A DNA stretch of 64,000 bases from Qipengyuania marisflavi (GTDB taxonomy: Bacteria > Pseudomonadota > Alphaproteobacteria > Sphingomonadales > Sphingomonadaceae), in assembly GCF_005884405.1 (NCBI RefSeq), contig NZ_VCAO01000001.1, forward strand, positions 242,304 through 306,303. The letters are read 5' to 3'. The notes beneath the pieces were generated by a model. That model was not told the DNA's origin. It made no database searches and was given only the letters and a program-made list of their open reading frames with translations. The translations under genes and the position numbers were made by a program. Of this stretch, positions 26,708 through 35,045 are shown piece by piece; position 1 is the stretch's first letter; each line of letters opens with the position of its first letter.

Positions 26708-27574
26708 TTACGCTGCCTTTGCATCCTGCCGACACGAGTCTCGCTCCGGCGAACGCACGCCGTGGACCACCGCCACCAATACAAAGCTGATCATCATCAG
26801 CAGGAACCATGCGCCCAGCTTGGTGATCGACACCATTTGCCACGCATCCTCCTGTCCGGGATAGTTCCAGGCGTTGGCAAAAGTGGCAATGTTCTCGGCA
26901 AACCAGATGAATATGGCGACCAGCAATTGCCCCACCATCAGCGGCATCCAGCGATGCTCTCGCCAATTGCGGAAGTGGATACGCGTGCGCCAGAACAGCA
27001 GCGCTGCCGCCGCGAACAGCGCAATCCGGATATCGGGAAGCCAGTGATGCGCGAAGAAGTTCACATAGATCGCAGCGGCCAGGACATAGGTTGCCCACGG
27101 CGCGGGATAACGGCTGAACCGAAAATCGAAGATCCGCCAGACCCGCGCGATATAGCTGCCGACGCTGGCGTACATAAAGCCGGAGAACAGCGGCACCGCG
27201 CCGATGTGCAGCACGCTGGCCTCTGGATAGACCCACGATCCGGCGGCAGTCTTGAACAGTTCCATCACTGTGCCAACGATGTGAAAGATCAGGATCACCT
27301 TTGCCTCGGCCCAGGTTTCCAGCTTGAACACCAGCATCGCCGCCTGAATGGCAATCGCCGCCAGCGTCAGGAAATCATAGCGATGCAGCAGTGCGTCCTG
27401 AGGGTAGAACAGATGCGTCGTCAGCAGCAGGCCCAGCAGCAACGCGCCAAACAGACACGCCCATGCCTGCTTGAAACCGAACAACAGAAACTCGTAAAGC
27501 CACAGCCGCCAGCCGGTGCCGGGATCGAAGGCCTCCAGCCCCTGGCGGATCGCTGCAAAACGGGTGTGCCGCAA
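26708..27574 (-). CDS. DUF817 family integral membrane protein
   Basis: 288 residues with about eight hydrophobic segments. YEFLLFGFKQAWACLFGALLLG, HIVGTVMELFKTAAGSWVYPE and NFFAHHWLPDIR are typical of DUF817, a family without known function. Conserved His and Glu in the membrane (HIVGTVMELFK, NFFAHHW) suggest a cofactor or ion site. TTG 27574 has AGGG 7 nt upstream and begins 4 bp after the VWA stop, so it is probably co-expressed with the VWA gene. Confidence 0.82.
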   Translation of the reverse strand: MRHTRFAAIRQGLEAFDPGTGWRLWLYEFLLFGFKQAWACLFGALLLGLLLTTHLFYPQDALLHRYDFLTLAAIAIQAAMLVFKLETWAEAKVILIFHIVGTVMELFKTAAGSWVYPEASVLHIGAVPLFSGFMYASVGSYIARVWRIFDFRFSRYPAPWATYVLAAAIYVNFFAHHWLPDIRIALFAAAALLFWRTRIHFRNWREHRWMPLMVGQLLVAIFIWFAENIATFANAWNYPGQEDAWQMVSITKLGAWFLLMMISFVLVAVVHGVRSPERDSCRQDAKAA

Positions 27575-27578
27575 ACGC

Positions 27579-28760
27579 TCAGCCCTGCTTGCGGCTCAAT
27601 TCGCGCATCGCATCATCGAGGCCGTCCAGCGTCAGCGGATACATCCGGTCATTGACCAGATGCTTCATCACTTTGGTCGATTGTGAATAGGACCACTGCT
27701 TTTCCGGCACCGGGTTCATCCAGACGGTGGCGGGATAGGTGTTGGTGACGCGGTGCATCCAGGTGGCGCCGGCCTCTTCGTTCATATGTTCGACGCTGCC
27801 GCCGGGATGGGTGATCTCATACGGGCTCATCGCCGCATCACCGACGAAGATGATCTTGTAGTCATGGCCGAATTTGTGGAGCACATCCCACGTCTTGGTA
27901 CGTTCCTGCCAGCGACGGCTGTTGTCCTTCCATACGCCTTCATAAAGGCAGTTGTGGAAATAGAAGAATTCAAGGTTCTTGAACTCTGCGGTCGCGGCGC
28001 TGAACAGCTCTTCGACCAGCTTGATAAACGGGTCCATCGACCCGCCGACATCCAGAAACAGCAGCAGCTTGACCGCATTGTGCCGTTCGGGCCGCATATG
28101 GATGTCCAGCCAGCCCTGCTTGGCAGTCCCGTCGATCGTAGCATCCAGATCCAGCTCGTCCGCCGCACCTTCTCGGGCAAAGCGGCGCAGGCGGCGCAGC
28201 GCCATCTTGATATTGCGCGTTCCCAGTTCGCGGGTGTTGTCGAGGTTCTTGAATTCGCGCTTGTCCCACACCTTCATCGCACGCTTGTGCTTGCTTTCGC
28301 CGCCGATCCGCACGCCTTCAGGGTTGTAGCCGGAATTGCCAAACGGGCTGGTGCCGCCGGTGCCGACCCATTTGTTGCCGCCCTGATGGCGCTTTTCCTG
28401 CTCCTCAAGCCGCTTCTTCAGCGTCTCCATGATCTCGTCCCAGTCACCCAGCGACTTGATCTTCTCCATCTCCTCGGGGCTGAGGAATTTTTCGGCGACC
28501 GCTTTCAGCCAGTCTTCGGGCACATCGACGGGGTTCTGGCCGTAGTCGGACAGGATGCCCTTGAAGACCTTGGAAAAGACCTGGTCGAAACGGTCGATCA
28601 GCCCCTCATCCTTCACAAAGGTGGCGCGCGAAAGGTAATAGAACGCCTCGGGAGTCTGCTCGATAACGTCTCTGTCCAGCGCTTCGAGCAGGGTGAGGTG
28701 CTCCTTGAAGCTGGCCGAAATCCCTGCTGCGCGCAGCTCGTCTACAAAATCGAAAAACAT
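27579..28760 (-). CDS. VWA domain-containing CoxE-like protein
   Basis: 393 residues: a basic N-terminal region and a C-terminal VWA domain with MIDAS start LLFLDVGGSMDPF. Such proteins pair with MoxR ATPases and act as metallochaperone-like partners in cofactor insertion. The MoxR gene lies 1.6 kb away on the same strand, but an oppositely oriented chemoreceptor gene intervenes. ATG 28760 gives the family N-terminus MFFDFVDELRAAGI. Confidence 0.87.
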   Translation of the reverse strand: MFFDFVDELRAAGISASFKEHLTLLEALDRDVIEQTPEAFYYLSRATFVKDEGLIDRFDQVFSKVFKGILSDYGQNPVDVPEDWLKAVAEKFLSPEEMEKIKSLGDWDEIMETLKKRLEEQEKRHQGGNKWVGTGGTSPFGNSGYNPEGVRIGGESKHKRAMKVWDKREFKNLDNTRELGTRNIKMALRRLRRFAREGAADELDLDATIDGTAKQGWLDIHMRPERHNAVKLLLFLDVGGSMDPFIKLVEELFSAATAEFKNLEFFYFHNCLYEGVWKDNSRRWQERTKTWDVLHKFGHDYKIIFVGDAAMSPYEITHPGGSVEHMNEEAGATWMHRVTNTYPATVWMNPVPEKQWSYSQSTKVMKHLVNDRMYPLTLDGLDDAMRELSRKQG

Positions 28761-28890
28761 GGCTCGTGTCCTAATCCGACGATGCGCGGCACGCCAGAGC
28801 AATGAGTATGCAAACGGTGCGATTTAACCGGGCGATAACCATTTCTGTTTAGTGGCCAGATCACCAAAAGACACAAGGGGTCTAACTGAC

Positions 28891-30291
28891 ATGGAATTGA
28901 GCGCAATCGATGCCCAGGGCGCATCGGCCCTCGACCAAATTCCGGAAAGCTGCGGGAAGGTTACCGTTGGCTGTTCCGATGTTGCCGGGATCGTTCAAGC
29001 TGTCATCGACAGTTCGGGCATTCTACGGGCCGAACATATCGAACTGCAGGGCACGGTTCACGAGCTTGAAAAAGATCAGCGCAAAGTTGCCGAAGCCAGC
29101 GACGAAGCGCGTCTGCTGTCGGCCCGCGCTATCGAGCGTCTGGGGCAGGGCACCAGCCAGATTCAGTCCTCACTGCTGCAAATCACCAATCTGCTCGACC
29201 TTGTCGAAACGCTGGCCACCCATGTGACCGGCTTTGCCGCGGCGATGGATCAGGTGAAGCGGTGTTCCAAGGACATCGAACAGATTGCCGAAACCACCAA
29301 TATTCTTGCGCTGAACGCCACCATCGAGGCGATGCGCGCAGGTGATGCAGGCCGCACCTTTGCAGTCGTCGCCAATGAGGTGAAGACGCTGGCCGGCGAA
29401 ACCCGCAAGGCCACTGACGAAATCTCCGATGTGATCGAAACGCTGGGCGCGGAAGCCTCCACCGTGATCGAGCGGATCGAAGCCGGTGCGAAGGCTTCTA
29501 ATGAAGCCAAAAGCTCGGTCGCCAGCATTGATGCCACAATTGCCGGGGTCAGCCAGTTGGTCGAAGAGGTCGATCAGCAGAACGACCAGATCGCGCGTGC
29601 CACCGGTATGATGACCGGACACGTCGACCGGGTGCAGGCCGTGATCGAAAGCTTCGACCACGCCGCGACCGAGAACGAACAGCGGCTTGAAGCCGCGCAC
29701 AGCCGGATCGAAGACCTGGAAATGACGGCGAGCGAAATGTTCGACCGTATCGTCCACGCCGGCCTGTCACCGCAGGACAGCGTCATGGTGGATGCCGCCA
29801 AGGCGAAGGCCCGCGAAGTCGAGCGTCTGGCGCATGAGGCCATCGCCGCAGGAAAGCTCAACCCAGATCAGCTGTTCGACAGCAATTACCGCGAGATTTC
29901 GGGCAGCAATCCCAAGCGTTACCGTACCGGCCTGATGGACTGGGCACATGACCATTGGCGCCATGTGCTGGATTCAGCGGCGCATGACGATAACCGCGTG
30001 ATGGCGGCGGCGTGTACCGATATGAACGGTTATCTGCCGACGCATCTGTCGCAATGTTCGCAAGCACCGACGGGCGACGTAATGCATGATACGCGCTTCT
30101 GCCGCAATGGCCGGATTATCCTCGACACCATCGACCAGAAGGCCAAGCACAGCGGCGCGGAATATATGATGGCGGTGTATCGCCAGGAAAATGACGGCAA
30201 ATCCTACCGCGTCGTCCGCAACGTCTATGTGCCCATCTTCATCAACGGCCGCCGCTGGGGCGATTTCGAACTGGCTTACAGCTTCGACTGA
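28891..30291 (+). CDS. Soluble methyl-accepting chemotaxis protein with C-terminal sensor-like domain
   Basis: 466 residues without transmembrane segments or HAMP. The signalling hairpin is at about residues 130-170 ([22 protein letters not shown] and [12 protein letters not shown]), framed by coiled-coil helices. The last ~135 residues ([20 protein letters not shown] to the end) form a separate globular domain seen after the signalling hairpin in some alphaproteobacterial chemoreceptors. ATG 28891 is chosen over an upstream GTG (28852); no strong ribosome site is seen for either. No che genes are nearby. It lies between the MoxR and VWA genes, facing the MoxR gene. Confidence 0.88.
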   Translation: MELSAIDAQGASALDQIPESCGKVTVGCSDVAGIVQAVIDSSGILRAEHIELQGTVHELEKDQRKVAEASDEARLLSARAIERLGQGTSQIQSSLLQITNLLDLVETLATHVTGFAAAMDQVKRCSKDIEQIAETTNILALNATIEAMRAGDAGRTFAVVANEVKTLAGETRKATDEISDVIETLGAEASTVIERIEAGAKASNEAKSSVASIDATIAGVSQLVEEVDQQNDQIARATGMMTGHVDRVQAVIESFDHAATENEQRLEAAHSRIEDLEMTASEMFDRIVHAGLSPQDSVMVDAAKAKAREVERLAHEAIAAGKLNPDQLFDSNYREISGSNPKRYRTGLMDWAHDHWRHVLDSAAHDDNRVMAAACTDMNGYLPTHLSQCSQAPTGDVMHDTRFCRNGRIILDTIDQKAKHSGAEYMMAVYRQENDGKSYRVVRNVYVPIFINGRRWGDFELAYSFD

Positions 30292-30317
30292 ACCATACCG
30301 GTTTTCCGGGGGGCAAG

Positions 30318-30350
30318 ACGCCGGCTCGCGCAACCAGCGCGGGCCGGCGT
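30318..30350. repeat. Strong hairpin between convergent MCP and MoxR genes
   Basis: ACGCCGGC pairs GCCGGCGT and inner CGCGC pairs GCGCG, giving a stem of about 13 bp with a short loop. Neither strand has a T-run after it, so it may be a bidirectional mRNA 3'-end stabiliser or a rho-assisted end rather than a classic terminator. Confidence 0.6.
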
Positions 30351-30362
30351 ATTCAAGTCCGA

Positions 30363-31211
30363 CTAGGTCTGACGACGTGCCATAAAGGCCAGGCGTTCGA
30401 ACATCATTACGTCCTGCTCGTTTTTCAGCAACGCGCCGTGCAGCGGCGGGATGGCGCTGTTGGGATTGCTGTCCTGCAGCACTTCAAGCGGCATATCCTC
30501 GTTCAACAGCAGTTTAAGCCAGTCGAGCAATTCGCTGGTTGATGGCTTTTTCTTCAGGCCGGGCACGTCGCGCAGCTCGTAGAAAATGTCCATTGCCTTG
30601 CCGACCAGGTTTTTCTGGATACCGGGAAAATGGACCTCGATAATCTCCCGCATGGTCTCGCGGTCGGGGAATTTGATGTAGTGGAAGAAACAGCGGCGCA
30701 GGAAAGCGTCGGGCAGTTCCTTTTCATTGTTCGAAGTAATGACCACGATGGGCCGTTCCTTCGCTTCGATCCGCTCGTGCGTTTCGTAAACGTCGAAGCT
30801 CATCCGGTCGAGTTCCTGCAACAGATCGTTGGGAAACTCGATATCGGCCTTGTCGATCTCGTCGATCAGCAGCACGGGCAACTCGTGGCTGGTGAAGGCC
30901 TCCCACAACTTGCCCTTGCGAATGTAGTTCGAGATGTCGTGCACCCGCTCATCACCCAGCTGGCCATCGCGCAGACGCGCGACTGCGTCATATTCGTACA
31001 GGCCCTGCTGCGCCTTGGTGGTCGATTTCACGTTCCACTCAATCATCGGCGCATTCAGCGCCTTGGATATTTCATGCGCCAGCACAGTCTTGCCCGTACC
31101 CGGCTCGCCCTTGACCAGCAGCGGGCGGCGCAGCGTCACCGCCGCATTCACCGCGACCTTCAGATCTTCGGTGGCGATATAGGATTGGGTGCCTTCGAAA
31201 CGTTGCGTCAT
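30363..31211 (-). CDS. MoxR family AAA+ ATPase
   Basis: 282 residues, a single AAA+ module. Walker A is GEPGTGKT, Walker B is LLIDEIDKAD, and the sensor region ITSNNEKELPDAFLRRC is clear. MoxR ATPases work with VWA proteins to assemble or activate complexes. Here the partner is 1.6 kb downstream on the same strand, beyond an inserted opposite-strand gene. The family member is normally adjacent to its VWA partner. Confidence 0.93.
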   Translation of the reverse strand: MTQRFEGTQSYIATEDLKVAVNAAVTLRRPLLVKGEPGTGKTVLAHEISKALNAPMIEWNVKSTTKAQQGLYEYDAVARLRDGQLGDERVHDISNYIRKGKLWEAFTSHELPVLLIDEIDKADIEFPNDLLQELDRMSFDVYETHERIEAKERPIVVITSNNEKELPDAFLRRCFFHYIKFPDRETMREIIEVHFPGIQKNLVGKAMDIFYELRDVPGLKKKPSTSELLDWLKLLLNEDMPLEVLQDSNPNSAIPPLHGALLKNEQDVMMFERLAFMARRQT

Positions 31212-31278
31212 GAATTGTCCTTGGTCCGATTGCGATTTGCAACCTGACTAGGGACGCGCATCGCACGGGGCAAGAGGG

Positions 31279-32577
31279 CTATTTGCCTGCCAATGCCAGG
31301 ATGCGACTGGTGAGCAGCTTGAGAGTGGTGGTGTCGACAGGCGCGGCGCTATTGTTCCAGCTTAATGCCAGCATATGCCAGCCATCAGCCTCGTCCTGAA
31401 GCAGCCATGTCAGATTGAGGACGCCGGGTTCCGACCCGCCCTTGAACCCGGCATATTTCCAGCCCGCAAGTTCGGCTTCGGTCAGCGCGGTGTTTACTGC
31501 CATGATCGCGCGCGCCGTGTCATCGTCTTGTGCCGCCAGCACCAGCATCAGTGCCCGCTGATCATCCATACTGGCAAACCATTCCACGGTGTCGATCAGC
31601 ACAGGCTTTTCAGCGCTGAACTTTTCGAGGATTGCCTGTGTGTCGAGCGTGTTTGCTGCCAGCTCTGACAGCATCGCAGCCTGAAGCGCTTCATTGGCTT
31701 TCGCATAGGCTGCGCCGGGCCCTATTGTCTTGAGCGCGAACATTTCCAGCGTCTTGAGAAAGGGCAGAGCCAGGTTCGGGTCAGAGTGGCCGCTGGCCTG
31801 CAATTCCGCCGCCACGACATCACGGCCGATTGCATCGATCAGCAGATCGGTTGCGGTATTGTCGCTGATCGAAATCATCAGTGTCGCTGCCGTATGCAAA
31901 GTTACCGGCGCGCCATCGGGCCAGTTCTGCATTATTCCGCCGGGCAGGCTCTTGGCTTCAAGCGCGATGGTCTGATCCCAACTCAGCCGCCCCTCATCGA
32001 CACCGCGAGCGAGCGCGGCGAGGACGTAGAGCTTGAAGGTCGAGCCGATGGCGAATTGCGCCTGTTGATCGCCATGCTGGAACAAGGGTGCGGATGAGCC
32101 ATCAAGGGGGCCGAAATAAGCGCTTGTTCGGCCGGGCAGCGCGGACAGTTCGGCAGATATTTTCTCGGAACTGTCATTGATTGGTTCGTATGCAGTAAAA
32201 CCCAACTCGGTGATCCGGTGGGGCGCATCTGGCGATATCGCGATGCTACCCTTAGCCACATTCTTTTCAAAACGGACCTCGATCGCACCGCGGTACTGGC
32301 CTGCGGACTGGACGATCTTCCCGCTTAAGGCAGGGCCGAACTGGCTGGTTAATTGCTGACCGAGTGCAGCAATTTGCGCAGACGGTATCGCAGCAAGAAA
32401 AGTGGGAGCGAAAGTCTCTTCAACATCACCGTCGCCATTGATTATCGCGACGACTTCAGTGCCACGATCGGCCAGTCTGGGATTCTGCTGCGTCGCTTCG
32501 ATGTCAGAAGCGCCTGGTTGCGCAAACGCAGCAGCGGGAAGCAGCGCGGTCAGGGCGAGGGCGAGACGTAGATGCAT
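31279..32577 (-). CDS. Beta-lactamase-fold serine hydrolase, exported
   Basis: 432 residues with a signal peptide (MHLRLALALTALLPAAAFAQ), an N-terminal accessory domain of about 140 residues, and a class A-like hydrolase domain. The active-site triad is intact: STFK (SxxK), SDN, and KGG in place of the usual KTG. The KGG variant and large N-terminal domain argue against a narrow penicillinase; it could be a peptidase or esterase. It follows an ECF sigma factor and a membrane protein on the same strand, suggesting co-regulation. Confidence 0.83.
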   Translation of the reverse strand: MHLRLALALTALLPAAAFAQPGASDIEATQQNPRLADRGTEVVAIINGDGDVEETFAPTFLAAIPSAQIAALGQQLTSQFGPALSGKIVQSAGQYRGAIEVRFEKNVAKGSIAISPDAPHRITELGFTAYEPINDSSEKISAELSALPGRTSAYFGPLDGSSAPLFQHGDQQAQFAIGSTFKLYVLAALARGVDEGRLSWDQTIALEAKSLPGGIMQNWPDGAPVTLHTAATLMISISDNTATDLLIDAIGRDVVAAELQASGHSDPNLALPFLKTLEMFALKTIGPGAAYAKANEALQAAMLSELAANTLDTQAILEKFSAEKPVLIDTVEWFASMDDQRALMLVLAAQDDDTARAIMAVNTALTEAELAGWKYAGFKGGSEPGVLNLTWLLQDEADGWHMLALSWNNSAAPVDTTTLKLLTSRILALAGK

Positions 32578-32607
32578 GGAAATCTCCTCTGAAATTCGGG
32601 TAAATTG

Positions 32608-33183
32608 TTATTCAGCGGCGTCTAGGGCGGCGATTTGCTGATCGAGGCCCTGCGCAGTTTTGGCGTTCAGCCATGCGACAAATCCGAAAAACAGCGCTGT
32701 GCCGCCCAATGGCAACCAGACCCCATCCAATGCGGTGGCCCAGCCATGCCGCGACGCTACCTGCGCTGTGACCAGCCCGTAAATCGCGAGCACGCCGGGG
32801 ATCATCGGCGCAAGATACCACTTGGGTACCGTGCGAAGGAGATCACGTTGACGAACCAGCTGATGACGAAAGTAATCACGGCATGGCATCTCTGGAGTTC
32901 GAACCAGATTTGAACCGTCACAGCGAAGTTTCCACAAGACCGCTACCACGCCAAAGACGAGACTGGCCTGCGCCCCTGCCATCAGGAAGTCGCTTGCAAT
33001 CATCGCAGCGATCGCCGCGCTACCCATTGTCAGAATAACGACCAGGCCCGCGGCAAATTCAAGCAGGTTGCGGCGACGGACAGTGCGTTCAAATCGGGAA
33101 TTGCGTTTCTCGCATATACCTGCCGTTGAGAAAGCAGCGTCGTTTTCCTGAGACAGCCAAAAATCCTGGGGATGATAGCTCAT
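32608..33183 (-). CDS. Membrane protein downstream of ECF sigma factor, unassigned
   Basis: 191 residues with two pairs of hydrophobic segments (about residues 42-62 and 65-85, then 130-150 and 160-178). I recognise no zinc anti-sigma motif, but the ATG (33183) overlaps the sigma stop as ATGA, has AAGGAG upstream, and the position suggests an anti-sigma or sensor role. That role is inferred from context only. Confidence 0.65.
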   Translation of the reverse strand: MSYHPQDFWLSQENDAAFSTAGICEKRNSRFERTVRRRNLLEFAAGLVVILTMGSAAIAAMIASDFLMAGAQASLVFGVVAVLWKLRCDGSNLVRTPEMPCRDYFRHQLVRQRDLLRTVPKWYLAPMIPGVLAIYGLVTAQVASRHGWATALDGVWLPLGGTALFFGFVAWLNAKTAQGLDQQIAALDAAE

Positions 33184-33704
33184 GTCTGGGCTCCTTCTTT
33201 GGAAGGGTCGGATAGGCTCTTGGAGATGATCGCCTTGAGCCGGTGAATTCTGGTCGAAACCAGATTTGCGGAAAGGCCGGTCACCTCGGCGATTTCGTTG
33301 CCGCTCTCGCCTTCCAGCCACAGCATCATGACCTGGGCATCGGGTGTTGGCAGCATCCTGATCAGCTCATAGGCCCGGGCAAGGGCATGGTTCTCGCTCG
33401 CTGCATTCTCCACATCGGCAGCGCACGGTAGCTCGTCAATTTCGTCCAGTGGGACCGGAGCTGGTCGGCGCGCAGCGCGCATCCGATGGTCGGCGGCGAC
33501 GTTGTGAGCGATGCGGTAAACCCATGTCTTCAGGCTGCACCGCCCATCAAAGCGGGCGAAACTGCGCCACAGTTCACAATGGATGTCCTGCTCCAAATCG
33601 CGCGAGCGTTCGGGATGCCGCTCCATCGCGCGTGCAAGCCGGGCAATGGTCGGCGCGAATTGCGTGCCCGCCTGCTGGTAAAGGCTATCCTGCTGTGTGG
33701 TCAT
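33180..33704 (-). CDS. ECF-type RNA polymerase sigma factor
   Basis: 174 residues with sigma2 (SLKTWVYRIAHNVAADH, the region 2.4 signature) and a C-terminal sigma4 helix-turn-helix (EGESGNEIAEVTGLSANLVSTRIHRLK). ATG 33704 has AAGGAACC just upstream. It is divergent from the hydrolase-OsmC fusion by about 105 bp and overlaps a membrane-protein gene that may be its anti-sigma. I did not find a confident self-recognition promoter. Confidence 0.85.
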   Translation of the reverse strand: MTTQQDSLYQQAGTQFAPTIARLARAMERHPERSRDLEQDIHCELWRSFARFDGRCSLKTWVYRIAHNVAADHRMRAARRPAPVPLDEIDELPCAADVENAASENHALARAYELIRMLPTPDAQVMMLWLEGESGNEIAEVTGLSANLVSTRIHRLKAIISKSLSDPSKEGAQT

Positions 33705-33809
33705 GGTTCCTTAGTCCGTGGGGCTGGGGATTTCTTACAGAACCGTGAAACTTTTCATGCGAGCCCGCGATAGTGTTAGAGTCATCTGCGCCCCATAAAA
33801 GGATTTTCC

Positions 33810-35033
33810 ATGCCGACAGAAACGCTGACGATCGACACCAAGGCGGGGCACACACTCGAAGGTTCGCTGGAATTGCCCACCGGGTTGGTACGCGGAGCGG
33901 CGCTTTTTGCGCATTGCTTTACTTGCACGCGCAACAGCAAGGCGGCGGTGGCGGTTACGCGGGCGCTGGCGCGGGAGGGGATTGCCACCCTGCGCTTTGA
34001 TTTCACCGGGCTGGGCGGCAGCGAAGGAGATTTCGGGCGTGCGGGGTTTGCCACCGATGTGTCGGATCTGGTCGAAGCGGCGGAGCTGATACTGGAGCGG
34101 TTCCAGCAGCCCATATTGCTGGTCGGGCACAGCCTTGGCGGCGCAGCCGTGCTGGCGGCGGCTGACGATCTGGGTGAGGACAAGGTTGCGGCCATCGCGA
34201 CTATCGGCGCACCTTCGGACGTGCCCCATGTGCTGGAACGCATCGAAGGCAATCTGGACGCCGTGCGCAAGGATGGCGAGGGGACCGTGTCGATTGGTGG
34301 GCGCGAGTTCTGCCTTGGCCGCGAATTTCTGGAGCGGGTCGAGAATATCGACTTGCTGGAAGAGATCGGGCGGCTGCGCAAACCGCTGCTGATCCTGCAT
34401 TCACCAACCGACGATATCGTCGGGGTCGACAATGCCAGCGCGCTGTTTGGCGCGGCGAAGCATCCCAAGAGCTTTGTCAGCATGGACGGTGCGGATCATT
34501 TGCTACTGGATCAGGCCGATGCACAATTTGCCGCGGACATGATTGCCAGTTGGGCAGGGCGCTATCTGCCGCTGCGCGATGACTGGCCGATGCCCGAGGA
34601 TGGGGTGATCGTGAAAACCGGCCACGGGAAGTTCGGCACCGAAGTTCACACCAGCAGCCACCGCTTCATCGCCGATGAACCACGCAGCTATGGCGGCGAT
34701 AACAGCGGGCCGACGCCCTATGATCTGCTGCTGGCGGCGCTGGGCACCTGCACCGCAATGACAATGAAGATGTATGCTGACCGCAAAGGTTGGCCCTTGG
34801 AAGGGACCAGTGTGCACCTGACGCATGAACGCGATCACGCGGAAGATTGCGAAACCTGCCTGACCGAAAAACAGGGAATGAAATCGCAGGCACTCAATCG
34901 GCGCATTGCAATCGAGGGCAGCGAGCTAACCGAAGAGCAGCGTGCCAAGATTATCGAAATTGCCAATAAATGCCCGGTCCACAAGACCTTGGAGGGTAAT
35001 CTTCACATTTACACTGAGGCGGCTGCCAGCTGA
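33810..35033 (+). CDS. Alpha/beta-hydrolase-OsmC fusion protein
   Basis: 407 residues: an alpha/beta hydrolase (about 1-250) with nucleophile elbow LVGHSLGGAA and a DGADHLLLD catalytic His segment, then an OsmC/Ohr-like domain (about 270-405) with the redox Cys in LGTCTAM and a second Cys in NKCPVHKTL. OsmC domains reduce organic hydroperoxides. The fusion suggests linked hydrolysis and detoxification of lipid hydroperoxides, but no substrate can be read. AAAGGA precedes the ATG. Confidence 0.9.
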   Translation: MPTETLTIDTKAGHTLEGSLELPTGLVRGAALFAHCFTCTRNSKAAVAVTRALAREGIATLRFDFTGLGGSEGDFGRAGFATDVSDLVEAAELILERFQQPILLVGHSLGGAAVLAAADDLGEDKVAAIATIGAPSDVPHVLERIEGNLDAVRKDGEGTVSIGGREFCLGREFLERVENIDLLEEIGRLRKPLLILHSPTDDIVGVDNASALFGAAKHPKSFVSMDGADHLLLDQADAQFAADMIASWAGRYLPLRDDWPMPEDGVIVKTGHGKFGTEVHTSSHRFIADEPRSYGGDNSGPTPYDLLLAALGTCTAMTMKMYADRKGWPLEGTSVHLTHERDHAEDCETCLTEKQGMKSQALNRRIAIEGSELTEEQRAKIIEIANKCPVHKTLEGNLHIYTEAAAS

Positions 35034-35045
35034 TCCAGCGGCGCG

